Source: Streptomyces flavofungini (lineage in GTDB: Bacteria > Actinomycetota > Actinomycetes > Streptomycetales > Streptomycetaceae). Taken from it: a DNA stretch of 64,000 nt. The stretch covers positions 620,001-684,000 of the forward strand of contig NZ_BMVR01000002.1 of the NCBI RefSeq assembly GCF_014650815.1, written 5' to 3'. The notes under the pieces are model-generated. The model ran no database searches, had not been told where the DNA came from, and saw only the letters and a list, made by a program, of their open reading frames with translations. Every line of letters begins with the position of its first letter. The first letter of the stretch is position 1. The position numbers and the translations under genes are program-made. Shown here one piece after another: positions 8,618-16,671 of the stretch.

Positions 8618-9292
8618 CTACCCCTCCTCCATCAACAGCCGCGCGGTGTCGGCGAGTCGGCGGTCCCGGCCGGTGTCGAGGAGCCGGGCGGGGCGGGCGC
8701 CGAGCCAGGCGTTGTCCGACAGCCACCAGTCGGCGGCACCCCACGGGTCCCGGTCGGCGGCGAGGTGGGTGTTGACCTCGATGACGACGGGCCGGGCGGC
8801 CCCGGCGCCGGTGAACTGGAACCGGGGCAGGCGCGGCCGTCCGCCCGCGCCGGGGAGCCGGATGAGGCCGGGCAGGCCGGGGTCGCCGCCGAGCCGTGTC
8901 AGCGCTTCGGCGTCCCACGCGGGGGCGGCGAGCAGCCGTTCCCGTACGGGTCCGAGCACCGGCCCGACCATGCGGTGCCCGTCGGTCAGCAGGACGGCGA
9001 GGTCCTCGGCCGAGAAGCCCTGGTAGGCGGGGTGCGGTTCGGTGTCGGGGGCGACGTCGACGAGACCTCCGGCGAGCCGCCCGTCCGGCCCGGCGTCGAA
9101 CTCCTCCGGCAGCTGTCGCAGCAGCAGGGCGGCGGCTTCCTCGGCCGCGGCCCGCCGTTCGGTCTCCGGCACGCCCCGTCGGCGTACGACGGCGAGCAGG
9201 GCGGTGAGGGTGTCGCGCGGTGAGCCGGTGAGCCGGTCGGCCAGGCGGTGCCAGGCGGCGGCGGTGGCGGCCAGGACGACGTAGGGATTCAC
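8618..9292 (-). CDS. Xre/MbcA/ParS-type toxin-binding partner of the RES protein
   Basis: A 224-residue protein. Its C-terminal ~70 residues (PRFQFTGAG, VVIEVNTHLAADRDPWGAAD, WWLSDNAWLGARPARLL, RRLADTARLLMEEG) match the pattern of the Xre/MbcA/ParS toxin-binding (DUF2384-like) domain that blocks RES toxins. The N-terminal half is helical with no convincing helix-turn-helix, so autoregulation by DNA binding is uncertain. It sits directly upstream of, and coupled to, the RES gene (2-bp gap), the order usual for antitoxin then toxin. The antitoxin role is inferred from domain and position. Confidence 0.65.
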   Translation of the reverse strand: MNPYVVLAATAAAWHRLADRLTGSPRDTLTALLAVVRRRGVPETERRAAAEEAAALLLRQLPEEFDAGPDGRLAGGLVDVAPDTEPHPAYQGFSAEDLAVLLTDGHRMVGPVLGPVRERLLAAPAWDAEALTRLGGDPGLPGLIRLPGAGGRPRLPRFQFTGAGAARPVVIEVNTHLAADRDPWGAADWWLSDNAWLGARPARLLDTGRDRRLADTARLLMEEG

Positions 9293-9374
9293 GGTTCTCC
9301 CACCCCTCTTGGGCTGCTCTCCTTGGCGTGCCTGGGCCGGTCCGCTGTTCCTGGGGGCGGGGGTGCCCCGGGGG

Positions 9375-10631
9375 TCACGGGGTGCCCCCGCCGCCGGGTC
9401 CGCCCCGGTCGCCGCCCGGTCCGCCCCGGCCGCCGCCGAGTCCGGCGAGGAGTCGCTCGACGAGGTCGGCGCGGGCGTGCCTGTTCACCACGAAGTGCAC
9501 GTCGAGCGCGGCGCCGCGGACGAGTTCCGCCTCCACGGCCGCCCACAGCGCCGAGAAGCTCTCCAGCGGCGACAGGCCGCCGCGGCCCGCGCCGAGCAGG
9601 GGCAGGCAGACGGAGGCGAGCGGCGGCTCGGCGTGCGCGTTCTCCGCCGCGAGGAGCGCGAGGGCGCGGGCGACGCCGCGGGTCACGTCGGCGGGCTGGA
9701 CGTCGTAGTCGTTGGTACCGGGCCGGGGCACGGCCACCGCCACGTGGTAGATCCGCCGGATGCCCTGCTCGGCGAGCGCCCCCGCCGAGGTGGCGGCGAC
9801 CGTGCCGGGCAGGGCCTCCCGCCCCGGCGCCGCGTGCCGGGCGGCCCACCGCGCCAGTTCGTCGTGGACGCGGTCCTCGACGAGTCCGCCCGACGCGTCC
9901 CTGCGTGCCCCGGCCCGCCGCAGGGTCGCCGCCACGGACGACTTGTAGGCGGCGGGCAGCGAGAAGTAGGTGTTGGACGGCGAGAGGACGACGTCGACGT
10001 CCCGCAGGAGGTCCACCGAGTGGACGTGCACGGTGACGGGGACGGTGCGGTGGGCGAGGCGGACGGGGACGGTGCGGTGGGCGGGCGGGAGGGCGAGGGG
10101 GGTCGGTCGCTGCCCCGGGGAGGGGATGGCGGTGGCCGTCGACGCGTGCCCGGGGGCCGGGCCGCCGCCCTCCAGAGGTGCCTCGCCGAAGGGCCGCCGT
10201 GGCTGCCCCTCCGCCACCGGGGGCGCGGGCTGCGGGCCGCGCGCCGCGATGTCGACGATCCGCTCGGCTATCTGCCCGAGCACCATCAGCTCGTGGTGTT
10301 TGCGGAAGCGTTCGACGCTGACCCCGTACACCTGCGCGGCGCGCCTGCGGCGGGAGGACGCGGGCCAGTCCCGGGTGCCCTGGGCGAGCCCGAGGGTGAA
10401 CTCGGCGGCCTCCTGGAGCGTGCCTCCGCCGACCGCGGCGACGGCGGTCCGCAACAGCCGTTCCACGGCCCCGCTGTCCGTCGGCTGCGCCGCCGCCGAG
10501 GGTAACTCGCGGCCGACGCGGACCAGTTCGGGTACGTCGAGTTCGCGCAGCCTGAGGAGTCCGGCACGCCGCACTCTCCTCACCTCCGCGAGAACCGATC
10601 CGTGATCGGGTGGACGGGGAGTGACCGGCAT
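9375..10631 (-). CDS. Macro-domain protein with helical N-terminal region
   Basis: A 418-residue protein. The N-terminal ~150 residues are helical (VPELVRVGRELPSAAA, RRRRAAQVYGVSVERFRKHH), then a Pro-rich linker with two HRTVPV repeats, then a macro domain (about residues 205-400): DVVLSPSNTYFSLPAAYKSS, PGTVAATSAGALAEQGIRRI, SVCLPLLGAGRGGLSP. Macro domains bind or hydrolyse ADP-ribose derivatives, including ADP-ribose-1''-phosphate. The tail is Gly/Pro-rich (GGRGGPGGDRGG). An ATG at 10631 is preferred over one at 10706 because the first 25 codons from 10706 look non-coding; neither has a strong Shine-Dalgarno. It is first in the minus-strand run ending in CHAT. Confidence 0.72.
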   Translation of the reverse strand: MPVTPRPPDHGSVLAEVRRVRRAGLLRLRELDVPELVRVGRELPSAAAQPTDSGAVERLLRTAVAAVGGGTLQEAAEFTLGLAQGTRDWPASSRRRRAAQVYGVSVERFRKHHELMVLGQIAERIVDIAARGPQPAPPVAEGQPRRPFGEAPLEGGGPAPGHASTATAIPSPGQRPTPLALPPAHRTVPVRLAHRTVPVTVHVHSVDLLRDVDVVLSPSNTYFSLPAAYKSSVAATLRRAGARRDASGGLVEDRVHDELARWAARHAAPGREALPGTVAATSAGALAEQGIRRIYHVAVAVPRPGTNDYDVQPADVTRGVARALALLAAENAHAEPPLASVCLPLLGAGRGGLSPLESFSALWAAVEAELVRGAALDVHFVVNRHARADLVERLLAGLGGGRGGPGGDRGGPGGGGTP

Positions 10632-10796
10632 GGCGGCAAGGATCGCACCGCCCCACACCCACCACAAGCCCCGCCCACCCGGCTCCCCCCTGCTTCTCCA
10701 TTGCACATGAGGGGCCGGTCGGGGACGGGGCGCGGCGGGGCGGTTCGGGGGCGGATCCGGGGCGAAGGCGGGGCGGTTCGCCCGCGACCGCCCTTG

Positions 10797-11435
10797 CTAC
10801 GTCGCCGGGTACTTGCGGGCCGAGGTCACCTGGCACGAGTAGACGAGGCGGTCGTTGGTGCTGTAGGGCGCGTGCATCTTGACGGTCCGGTCGCCGCCCG
10901 AGGAAACGGTCGCCGTGTCGCTCCGGTAGGCGATGGTCCTGGTCGCGACCGCGGAGCTGGCGGACTGGCCGACCTTGAACACCACCGAGAAGGAGTACCG
11001 GAAGGCCTGGTCGGTGGAGGAGTTCTGGATGTCGACGTCGTAGTTGATCCGCCCGGTGCTGCGCTCGTAGCTGCAGTTCTGGCCGATCACCTCGCCGATG
11101 GCGTTCGGGTCGTACGTCGGCTGGCCGCTGCTGCCGCCGGAGCTGAGCCCGCCCGAGCCGCTGCTGCCGCCGGAAGTGAGCCCGCCCGAGCCGCTGGACC
11201 CGCCGGAGCTGAGCCCGCCGGACTCGCTGGAGCCGCCCGACGACGTGCCCGGGGTGTCGGGCAGTCCGCTGGGCCTCGGCGACAGCGAGGGATTCGGCAT
11301 GGTCGGCATGGTCGGTGGCGCGGGCGCGTCGCCGCCGCCGAAGGCCTTGTCCTCCGGGTCGTCGGTGCAACCGGAGAGCACGGCGACGGCGGTGAGAGCG
11401 AGAGCGGCGGCGCCGACGGTGCGTCGAACACGCAT
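10797..11435 (-). CDS. Secreted lipoprotein with Ser/Gly repeat linker
   Basis: A 212-residue protein with a lipoprotein signal peptide (MRVRRTVGAAALALTAVAVL, lipobox LSGC), so it is anchored on the outer face of the membrane. After a Pro-rich stretch comes a tandem SSGGSSGSGGL-type linker. The C-terminal ~95 residues (NYDVDIQNSSTDQAFRYSFS, RTIAYRSDTATVSSGGDRTV) look like a small beta-sandwich of the FxLYD/DUF4352 kind. The ATG at 11435 follows a GGGGGA ribosome binding site. It is transcribed away from the membrane gene at 11733. No function is assigned. Confidence 0.75.
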   Translation of the reverse strand: MRVRRTVGAAALALTAVAVLSGCTDDPEDKAFGGGDAPAPPTMPTMPNPSLSPRPSGLPDTPGTSSGGSSESGGLSSGGSSGSGGLTSGGSSGSGGLSSGGSSGQPTYDPNAIGEVIGQNCSYERSTGRINYDVDIQNSSTDQAFRYSFSVVFKVGQSASSAVATRTIAYRSDTATVSSGGDRTVKMHAPYSTNDRLVYSCQVTSARKYPAT

Positions 11436-11732
11436 GTACTGATCCCCCGAGTACTGAATTTCCGACAGTTCGCACAGAGCGGACGGTGCGAACAAGTGAT
11501 TGAAAGGCGAAGAGCCCCGGGCAGGTTACCCGGTCGCTCCCGGAAATCCGTGGGAGGCCGCACCCGTAGCACTCCCGTTGCGCTCCCGTGCCCATCCTGT
11601 AGCTCACCCCGGCGGACTCGCCGGCCGTACGGCACCGCCCCGCGTCTCGGGCTCCATGGCCACGCGGACCCCTTGGTACCTTGACCGCTCCCGCACCCAT
11701 GTGCAGCGAACACATCCACCATCGGGGGACTC
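11436..11732. promoter_or_regulatory. Divergent intergenic region
   Basis: 297 bp between the lipoprotein and membrane protein genes must carry both promoters. A GGGGGA ribosome binding site precedes each start codon. No long inverted repeat or RNA gene was recognised. Confidence 0.4.
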
Positions 11733-12356
11733 ATGAGCCAGTCCTGGCAGCCACAGCCGCCGCAGTACGGCCAGCCACCGCAGTACGGCCAGCCACCACA
11801 GCAACCGGGATACGGCTATCCGGGCCCGGGCCAGAACATGGCCCCCTACCCTCCCCAGCAGCCGATGCCGCACGGCTACCCCTACGCCCCCGGCTTCCCG
11901 CCCCCCGGCGGCGCGCAGCCGGGCAGGGCCTTCTTCCTCGGCCTGCTCATCTCGACAGGCCTCGGCCTTGCCTACGCGGGCATTCTGTTCGCCGGCCACG
12001 AGGACCTCTCCAGGGTGGGGCTCCAGGCCAGCTACCTGGCCTGTGCCGCGGTGCTCGCGGTGGTCGTGGGCGTGGTGACCGGCCGCACGGGCGGCCGCGG
12101 CGCCGGACCGCACGTCTGGGCCGCCGTCCTGGCCGCGCTGGGCGCGTACCTCGGCGTCGCCAACGGCTATGTGTTCACCCTGCTGGACATCGGCGGCACC
12201 GACCTGCTGGAGACGATGCTGGACAACGAGCCCATGGCTCCGCACAAGTTCTGGTGGAAGCGCCTCGACGCCGGCATCGCCCTCGCGGGCCTGGCCGTGG
12301 CCATGGTCGGTGCCTACACCGTGGCCCACGCGGTCAGCAAGAAGCAGCCGCACTGA
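11733..12356 (+). CDS. Small membrane protein with Pro/Gln/Tyr-rich N-terminus
   Basis: A 207-residue protein. Residues 1-65 are a PPQYGQ-type low-complexity tail that includes a directly repeated YGQPPQ unit. Then come four predicted transmembrane helices (FFLGLLISTGLGLAYAGILF, YLACAAVLAVVVGVVTG, VWAAVLAALGAYLGVANGYV and a last one near GIALAGLAVAMVGAYTVAH). Such tails are common on actinobacterial membrane proteins linked to the divisome or cytoskeleton, but no specific partner is visible. A GGGGGACTC ribosome binding site precedes the ATG. It ends just before a strong hairpin shared with gntP. Confidence 0.7.
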   Translation: MSQSWQPQPPQYGQPPQYGQPPQQPGYGYPGPGQNMAPYPPQQPMPHGYPYAPGFPPPGGAQPGRAFFLGLLISTGLGLAYAGILFAGHEDLSRVGLQASYLACAAVLAVVVGVVTGRTGGRGAGPHVWAAVLAALGAYLGVANGYVFTLLDIGGTDLLETMLDNEPMAPHKFWWKRLDAGIALAGLAVAMVGAYTVAHAVSKKQPH

Positions 12357-12362
12357 GCATGC

Positions 12363-12402
12363 GAAGGGGGATGCGCGACCGGGTCGCCGCGCATCCCCCT
12401 TC
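12363..12402. terminator. Bidirectional hairpin terminator
   Basis: A perfect 15-bp stem (12363-12377 with 12388-12402, 10-nt loop) lies between the convergent membrane protein gene and gntP and can serve both. Confidence 0.8.
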
Positions 12403-12451
12403 AGGTACCGCCGGACAGCCGGTCACGTACCGCCGGACACCGGAGTCACGG

Positions 12452-13951
12452 CTACACGAACAGGCTCACCACCGCCGCCACCACGAATCCCGCGACCGAG
12501 AGCACCGACTCCAGGACCGTCCAGGTCTTCAGGGTGTCGCGCTCGGAGATGCCGAAGTACTTCGCCACGATCCAGAAGCCGCCGTCGTTGACGTGCGAGG
12601 CGAAGATCGAGCCCGCGGAGATGGCCATGATGACCAGGGCGGTGAAGGCGTTGGAGTAGTCGCCCTCGGCGAGCAGCGGCGCGACGATGCCCGCCGTGGT
12701 GACGATCGCGACCGTCGCCGAACCCTGGGCCACCCGCAGGACCAGGGAGATGAGGTACGCGAGGACGATGACCGGCAGGCCCACGTCGTTGAAGGTGTCG
12801 GCGAGGGCGCCCGCGACGCCGCTGCCCTTGAGCACGGCGCCGAAGACCCCGCCCGCACCGACGACGAGAAGGATGTTGCCGACCGGCTTCAGGGACGCCG
12901 TGGACACCGTCTCCAGGGACTTGCGCGACCAGCCGCGGCGGATGCCGAGCAGGTAGTACGCCATCAGGAGCGCGATCGTCAGGGCGACGAAGGGGTGGCC
13001 GAAGAACTCGATCACGCTGCGGAGGGTGGAGGGGTCGAAGGCAATGGAGGAGAACGTCGCCAGGAGGATGAGCAGCAGCGGCGTGCCGATGATCAGGAAG
13101 ACGGTGCTCAGCGCGACCGGCTCCTCCGTCGGGGTCAGGCCCTGCGCGCGCTGCTCCTCGGCGACGGCCGCCTTCGCCTCCTCGGAGGCCTCCAGCATGT
13201 CCTGCGGTACGGGGACGAAGATCCGCTTGCCGATCCAGGCGGCGAAGACCCAGGCCGCGAGCACGGCCGGGACGCCGCAGACGACGCCCATGAGGATGAC
13301 CCAGCCGAGGTCCACGTTCAGCAGTCCCGCGGCGGCCACGGGCCCGGGGTGCGGGGGCAGGAAGGCGTGGGTCATGGACAGGCCCGCGAGCAGCGGCAGG
13401 CAGTAGAGCAGGATCGACTTGCCGCTGCGCTTGGCGGCGGCGTAGACGATCGGCGCGAGGACGAAGATGCCGACGTCGAAGAAGACCGGGATGCCGAAGA
13501 TGAGGCCGGTCAGGCCCATGGCCACGGGGGCGCGCTTCTCGCCGAAGAGGTCGAGGAGGCGCCTGGACAACACCTCGGCGCCGCCGGAGACCTCCAGGAT
13601 CGCGCCGAGCATCGTGCCCAGGCCGATGATGATCGCGACATGGCCGAGGATGCCGCCCATGCCGGTCTCGATGAGGGAGACCGCGTCCGACTTCTGGACC
13701 GTGCCGAAGAGTTCGGTGACCGAGAGGCCCGCTGCCAGGCCGACGGCTATGGAGACGGCCAGGAGGGCCACGAACGGCTGGAGCCGGACTTTGATGATCA
13801 GGAAGAGGAGCAGCAGGATGCCGAGGGCCGCGACGGTCAGCAGGCCTGCCGTGCCGTCGATCAGGACCATCAGGCCACCGGTGTGCGGTGGGGTCTCTTG
13901 TGCGGGGGCGGTGGCCGCGAGCGTCGCGGACAGGGGGGAGGACGGGGACAT
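12452..13951 (-). CDS. GntP-family gluconate/sugar-acid permease
   Basis: A 499-residue integral membrane protein with about 12-14 hydrophobic segments and typical GntP motifs: GLIFGIPVFFDVGIFVLAPI, AFLPPHPGPVAAAGLL, VAQGSATVAIVTTAGI, ASHVNDGGFWIVAKYF. The family imports gluconate and related sugar acids by proton symport. Neighbours (RidA, IclR regulator, KDG-type kinase, PLP deaminase, D-aminoacylase) suggest the substrate may be an amino-sugar acid such as N-acetylglucosaminate rather than gluconate itself. That is an inference from context. A GAGG ribosome binding site precedes the ATG. The 215-bp gap upstream holds a repeat hairpin, so it may have its own promoter or be attenuated relative to ridA. 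Confidence 0.92.
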   Translation of the reverse strand: MSPSSPLSATLAATAPAQETPPHTGGLMVLIDGTAGLLTVAALGILLLLFLIIKVRLQPFVALLAVSIAVGLAAGLSVTELFGTVQKSDAVSLIETGMGGILGHVAIIIGLGTMLGAILEVSGGAEVLSRRLLDLFGEKRAPVAMGLTGLIFGIPVFFDVGIFVLAPIVYAAAKRSGKSILLYCLPLLAGLSMTHAFLPPHPGPVAAAGLLNVDLGWVILMGVVCGVPAVLAAWVFAAWIGKRIFVPVPQDMLEASEEAKAAVAEEQRAQGLTPTEEPVALSTVFLIIGTPLLLILLATFSSIAFDPSTLRSVIEFFGHPFVALTIALLMAYYLLGIRRGWSRKSLETVSTASLKPVGNILLVVGAGGVFGAVLKGSGVAGALADTFNDVGLPVIVLAYLISLVLRVAQGSATVAIVTTAGIVAPLLAEGDYSNAFTALVIMAISAGSIFASHVNDGGFWIVAKYFGISERDTLKTWTVLESVLSVAGFVVAAVVSLFV

Positions 13952-14011
13952 CGTGGACCTCGTAAGTGCATGGGGCTTTCTTGGGCAGGGGGGATCGCGG
14001 CGCGGCGCCCC

Positions 14012-14057
14012 GGATGGGGGTCCCCCCTGCTCGAGCGAAGCCGAGAGCTTGGGGGAG
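14012..14057. repeat. Streptomyces-type intergenic hairpin repeat
   Basis: A GC-rich element containing gggggtcccccc, ctcgagcgaagccgag and a closing cttgggggag. It can fold on itself and is flanked by near-complementary gcggcgcc-type arms. Sequences of this form recur in Streptomyces intergenic regions (from memory). It lies between ridA and gntP, where a hairpin could reduce read-through. Confidence 0.55.
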
Positions 14058-14166
14058 TGGGGCGCGGCGCCGTGACGACGTGCGGCTTGCGTGGGGTGGG
14101 GGGTGCGGCGGGAGACGGGGAGGCCGGGTGCGGCCTCCCCCTCTCAGGCGCCGAAGGCGACTGCGG

Positions 14167-14577
14167 TCAGCCGAGTACGGCCAGCGCGTCGATCTCGATG
14201 AGCAGGCCCTTGGGCAGGCCGACGTAGACCGTGGTGCGGGCGGACGCCGGGGCCTTGAGGCCCTGCTCCTCGAAGTACTGGTTGTAGATCGCGTTCATCT
14301 CCGCGAAGTGGTCGACGTCCGTGAGGTAGACGCGCATCATCATCACGTCGTCCCAGGTGGCGCCGCCCTCTTCGAGGATCGCCTTGACGTTGGCGAACGT
14401 CTGGAGGGTCTGCTCGCGCAGGGTCGGGCCCGCGGGGGTGGGGGCCTTGCCCTCCTCGGCGGGCAGGAAGCCGACCTGCCCTGCGACCTGGAGGATGTTG
14501 CCCTTCTTGACGCCGTGCGAGAACTTCGCGGGCGGGGCGGTGTGGGTGGCGGGGGTGATGGCGGTCTTCTCGCTCAT
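14167..14577 (-). CDS. ridA: RidA (YjgF/YER057c/UK114) enamine/imine deaminase
   Basis: A 136-residue cytosolic protein of the RidA family, with the QVAGQVGFLP segment, the TFANVKAILEEGGATWDDVM helix and the C-terminal ARTTVYVGLPKGLLIEIDA motif containing the conserved substrate-binding Arg. RidA hydrolyses the 2-enamine/2-imine intermediates released by PLP-dependent dehydratases, protecting other PLP enzymes. Its place in a cluster that also encodes a fold-III PLP deaminase fits that role exactly. It lies 78 bp downstream of the IclR regulator on the same strand. Confidence 0.92.
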   Translation of the reverse strand: MSEKTAITPATHTAPPAKFSHGVKKGNILQVAGQVGFLPAEEGKAPTPAGPTLREQTLQTFANVKAILEEGGATWDDVMMMRVYLTDVDHFAEMNAIYNQYFEEQGLKAPASARTTVYVGLPKGLLIEIDALAVLG

Positions 14578-14655
14578 GGACTTGCTCTCTTCGTAGGGGT
14601 GTTACGGGGGTGCTTGACGCCGCCAGCCGACGGGTGCCGACGGTGCTGCCGAGTA

Positions 14656-15408
14656 CTACTTCTCCGGGGCGTGGCCCGAGTACTCCCTGCTGATCGCCTC
14701 CGCCGTACGCCGTACCAGCGGCAGCAGCCGCAGGAGTTCCTCGGCGGTGACGACGACGTTCGGCGCGGACACCGACATGGCGGCGACGACCCGGCCGTCG
14801 GCGCCGCGGATGGGGGCGCCGACGCAGTTGATGGACTCCTCGTGGCCGCCGAGGTCGGTGGCCCAGCCCTGTTCGCGGACCTGCGCCAGCTCCTTGAGGA
14901 AGGCGGCGGCGTTGGGGGTGGAACGGGACGTGTACGCGGGATAGTCGAGCTTCTCCGCGAGGGCACGGCGCTCGGCCTCGGGGAAGTCGGACAGGAGCAG
15001 CTTGGCGACGGCGGCGACGGTGAGCGCGACGGGCTTGCCGATGCGCGAGTACATCCGGACCGGGTAGCGGCTCTCCACCTTGTCGATGTAGAGGACCTCC
15101 TGCTCCTCGTACACGGCGAGGTGGACGGTATGGCCGCACTTCTCGTTCAGGGCGAGGAGGTGGGGGTGCGCGATCTCGCGGACGTCGAGGTTCTCCACGG
15201 CCTCCTGGGCGAGGGCGAAGAGCCGGGCGCCGAGGCGGTAGCGCTGGTCGGACTGGCGGAAGACCAGGCCGTGTTCGTGCAGGGTGCGCAGCAGGCGCAG
15301 GGCCGTGGACTTGTGCACGCCGAGGCGGTCGGCGACCTGGCCGAGGTCGGCGGGGCCCTCGGCGAGCAGCGGCAGGATGGACAGGGCGCGGTCGACGGTC
15401 TGGCTCAT
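14656..15408 (-). CDS. IclR-family transcriptional regulator
   Basis: A 250-residue regulator: an N-terminal winged helix (residues 1-65, LGQVADRLGVHKSTALRLLR) and a C-terminal IclR effector domain (EKCGHTVHLAVYEEQEVLYI, ARLFALAQEAVENLDVREIA, GAPIRGADGRVVAAMSVSAP). The ATG at 15408 overlaps the TGA of the upstream kinase (ATGA), so the two are translationally coupled. IclR proteins typically respond to small organic acids. Here the effector is likely a pathway intermediate such as 2-keto-3-deoxygluconate, and the likely operator is the perfect palindrome at 16592-16610. Both are inferences. Confidence 0.92.
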   Translation of the reverse strand: MSQTVDRALSILPLLAEGPADLGQVADRLGVHKSTALRLLRTLHEHGLVFRQSDQRYRLGARLFALAQEAVENLDVREIAHPHLLALNEKCGHTVHLAVYEEQEVLYIDKVESRYPVRMYSRIGKPVALTVAAVAKLLLSDFPEAERRALAEKLDYPAYTSRSTPNAAAFLKELAQVREQGWATDLGGHEESINCVGAPIRGADGRVVAAMSVSAPNVVVTAEELLRLLPLVRRTAEAISREYSGHAPEK

Positions 15409-16493
15409 GACGTACGTACCTCCTCGTCGGCCACGGCGGTGGCCCGGGTCGGGTCGGCCGCCGTCCAGCCGGGGCGAAGACGCAGTGTCTCCCAGGCGGC
15501 GGGGTCGAGGGCGGCGAGCGCGTCGGCGCGGTCGCGGGACGGCGGGGTCGCGAGGTCGCCGGGGACGGTGAGGGCGGCGGCGGCCATCAGGTGGCCGTGG
15601 CGCAGGCGGCGCTCGGCGGGCAGGCCGCGCAGGGTCGCGGAGAGGAATCCGGCGGCGAAGGCGTCCCCGGCGCCGACGGGTGCGACGACGTCGACGCGCA
15701 GGGCGGGGACGAAGGTGATGGTGTCGCAGCCCGTGGCGTGGTCGGTGGCGAAGACGGTCGCGCCGCGTGCGCCCTGCTTGACGACGAGCACGGCGGGTTC
15801 GGGCAGCGCGGCGCGGATCGCGGCCGGGCCGCCGGTGACGTCCCAGGCCGCGGCGGCCTCGTCCTCGCCGACGAAGACGAGGTCGGCGCCGCGGGCGAGG
15901 TCGAGCAGCACGTCCGCGCCGTCGTGCGCGCGCCACAGGCCGGGGCGGTGGTTGACGTCGAAGGAGACCAGGGAGCGGCGGCCGGGCTTGCGGTCGCACA
16001 GGTCGCGGACGAGGGCGAGGCAGTCGGCGGAGAGGGCGGCGGTGATGCCGGACAGATGGAGCACGCGGCCCGACCAGAGGGCGTCGTACGGCATGGTCGC
16101 GGGCGACATCGCGGAGGCGGCGGAGCCCGCGCGGTAGTAGACGACCTCGTGGGCGTCGGTGCCTCGGTCGTCGGCGGTGCGGAAGTAGATGCCGGTGGGG
16201 CGGTGCGGGTCGCGGCCGACGGCGGAGGTGTCGACGCCGTACCGGCCGATGGCCTCCACCAGGTGGTCGCCGAAGCCGTCGGCGCCGACCCGGCCGACCC
16301 AGCGGGTGCGGTGGCCGGCGGCGGCCAGGGCGCAGGCGACGTTCGACTCGGCGCCGCCGATGCCGCGCTCGAACGACGGTACGTCGGCGAGGCGGCCCGG
16401 GCGCGACGGCAGGAACGTCACCATGGACTCGCCCACCGCCACCACGTCGGTGTCCAGGGAGTTCGTGTCTCCGGCGGCGCCTGCTCGGGTCAC
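15405..16493 (-). CDS. PfkB-family sugar kinase, probable 2-keto-3-deoxygluconate kinase
   Basis: A 362-residue ribokinase-type enzyme with both PfkB signatures: GGAESNVACALAAAGHRTRW near the N-terminus and VAPVGAGDAFAAGFLSA, whose Asp is the catalytic base, near the C-terminus. The GESMVTFLP start and YYRAGSAASAMSP substrate segment are typical of KDG kinases, which make 2-keto-3-deoxy-6-phosphogluconate. It is first in the minus-strand transcript, divergent from the PLP deaminase, and overlaps iclR by 4 bp. No KDPG aldolase is present in the window, so the route must be completed elsewhere. Specificity for KDG is inferred from family and neighbours. Confidence 0.85.
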   Translation of the reverse strand: MTRAGAAGDTNSLDTDVVAVGESMVTFLPSRPGRLADVPSFERGIGGAESNVACALAAAGHRTRWVGRVGADGFGDHLVEAIGRYGVDTSAVGRDPHRPTGIYFRTADDRGTDAHEVVYYRAGSAASAMSPATMPYDALWSGRVLHLSGITAALSADCLALVRDLCDRKPGRRSLVSFDVNHRPGLWRAHDGADVLLDLARGADLVFVGEDEAAAAWDVTGGPAAIRAALPEPAVLVVKQGARGATVFATDHATGCDTITFVPALRVDVVAPVGAGDAFAAGFLSATLRGLPAERRLRHGHLMAAAALTVPGDLATPPSRDRADALAALDPAAWETLRLRPGWTAADPTRATAVADEEVRTS

Positions 16494-16591
16494 GTCGGTG
16501 TCAGCCTCTCGCTCGCTTCACTCGCCCGCCGGATCCGTTGACCCGGCGTTGGCTCGGATGTTAGACAGCAGTAAGCGACATACGCAATGAA

Positions 16592-16610
16592 CGTTGCATA
16601 TTGTGCAACG
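16592..16610. promoter_or_regulatory. Palindromic operator, probable IclR site
   Basis: The site cgttgcatattgtgcaacg is a perfect inverted repeat with 7-bp arms and a 5-bp AT-rich spacer. It lies between the divergent kinase-iclR transcript and the deaminase-deacylase transcript, 62 bp before the deaminase ATG. Spacing and position are those expected of an operator for the IclR dimer encoded in the cluster. Confidence 0.7.
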
Positions 16611-16671
16611 CCCTCGCGGGAGGGTGTTGCGGAGCCACACTGAAGAGCCCGAAGAGCCGAGGAGGCGCCCC

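Noticed and set aside
11681..16137. Plus-strand frames of 848 and 723 codons
   Set aside because: Each runs antisense to several real genes (gntP, ridA, iclR, kinase) and has no coherent motif.
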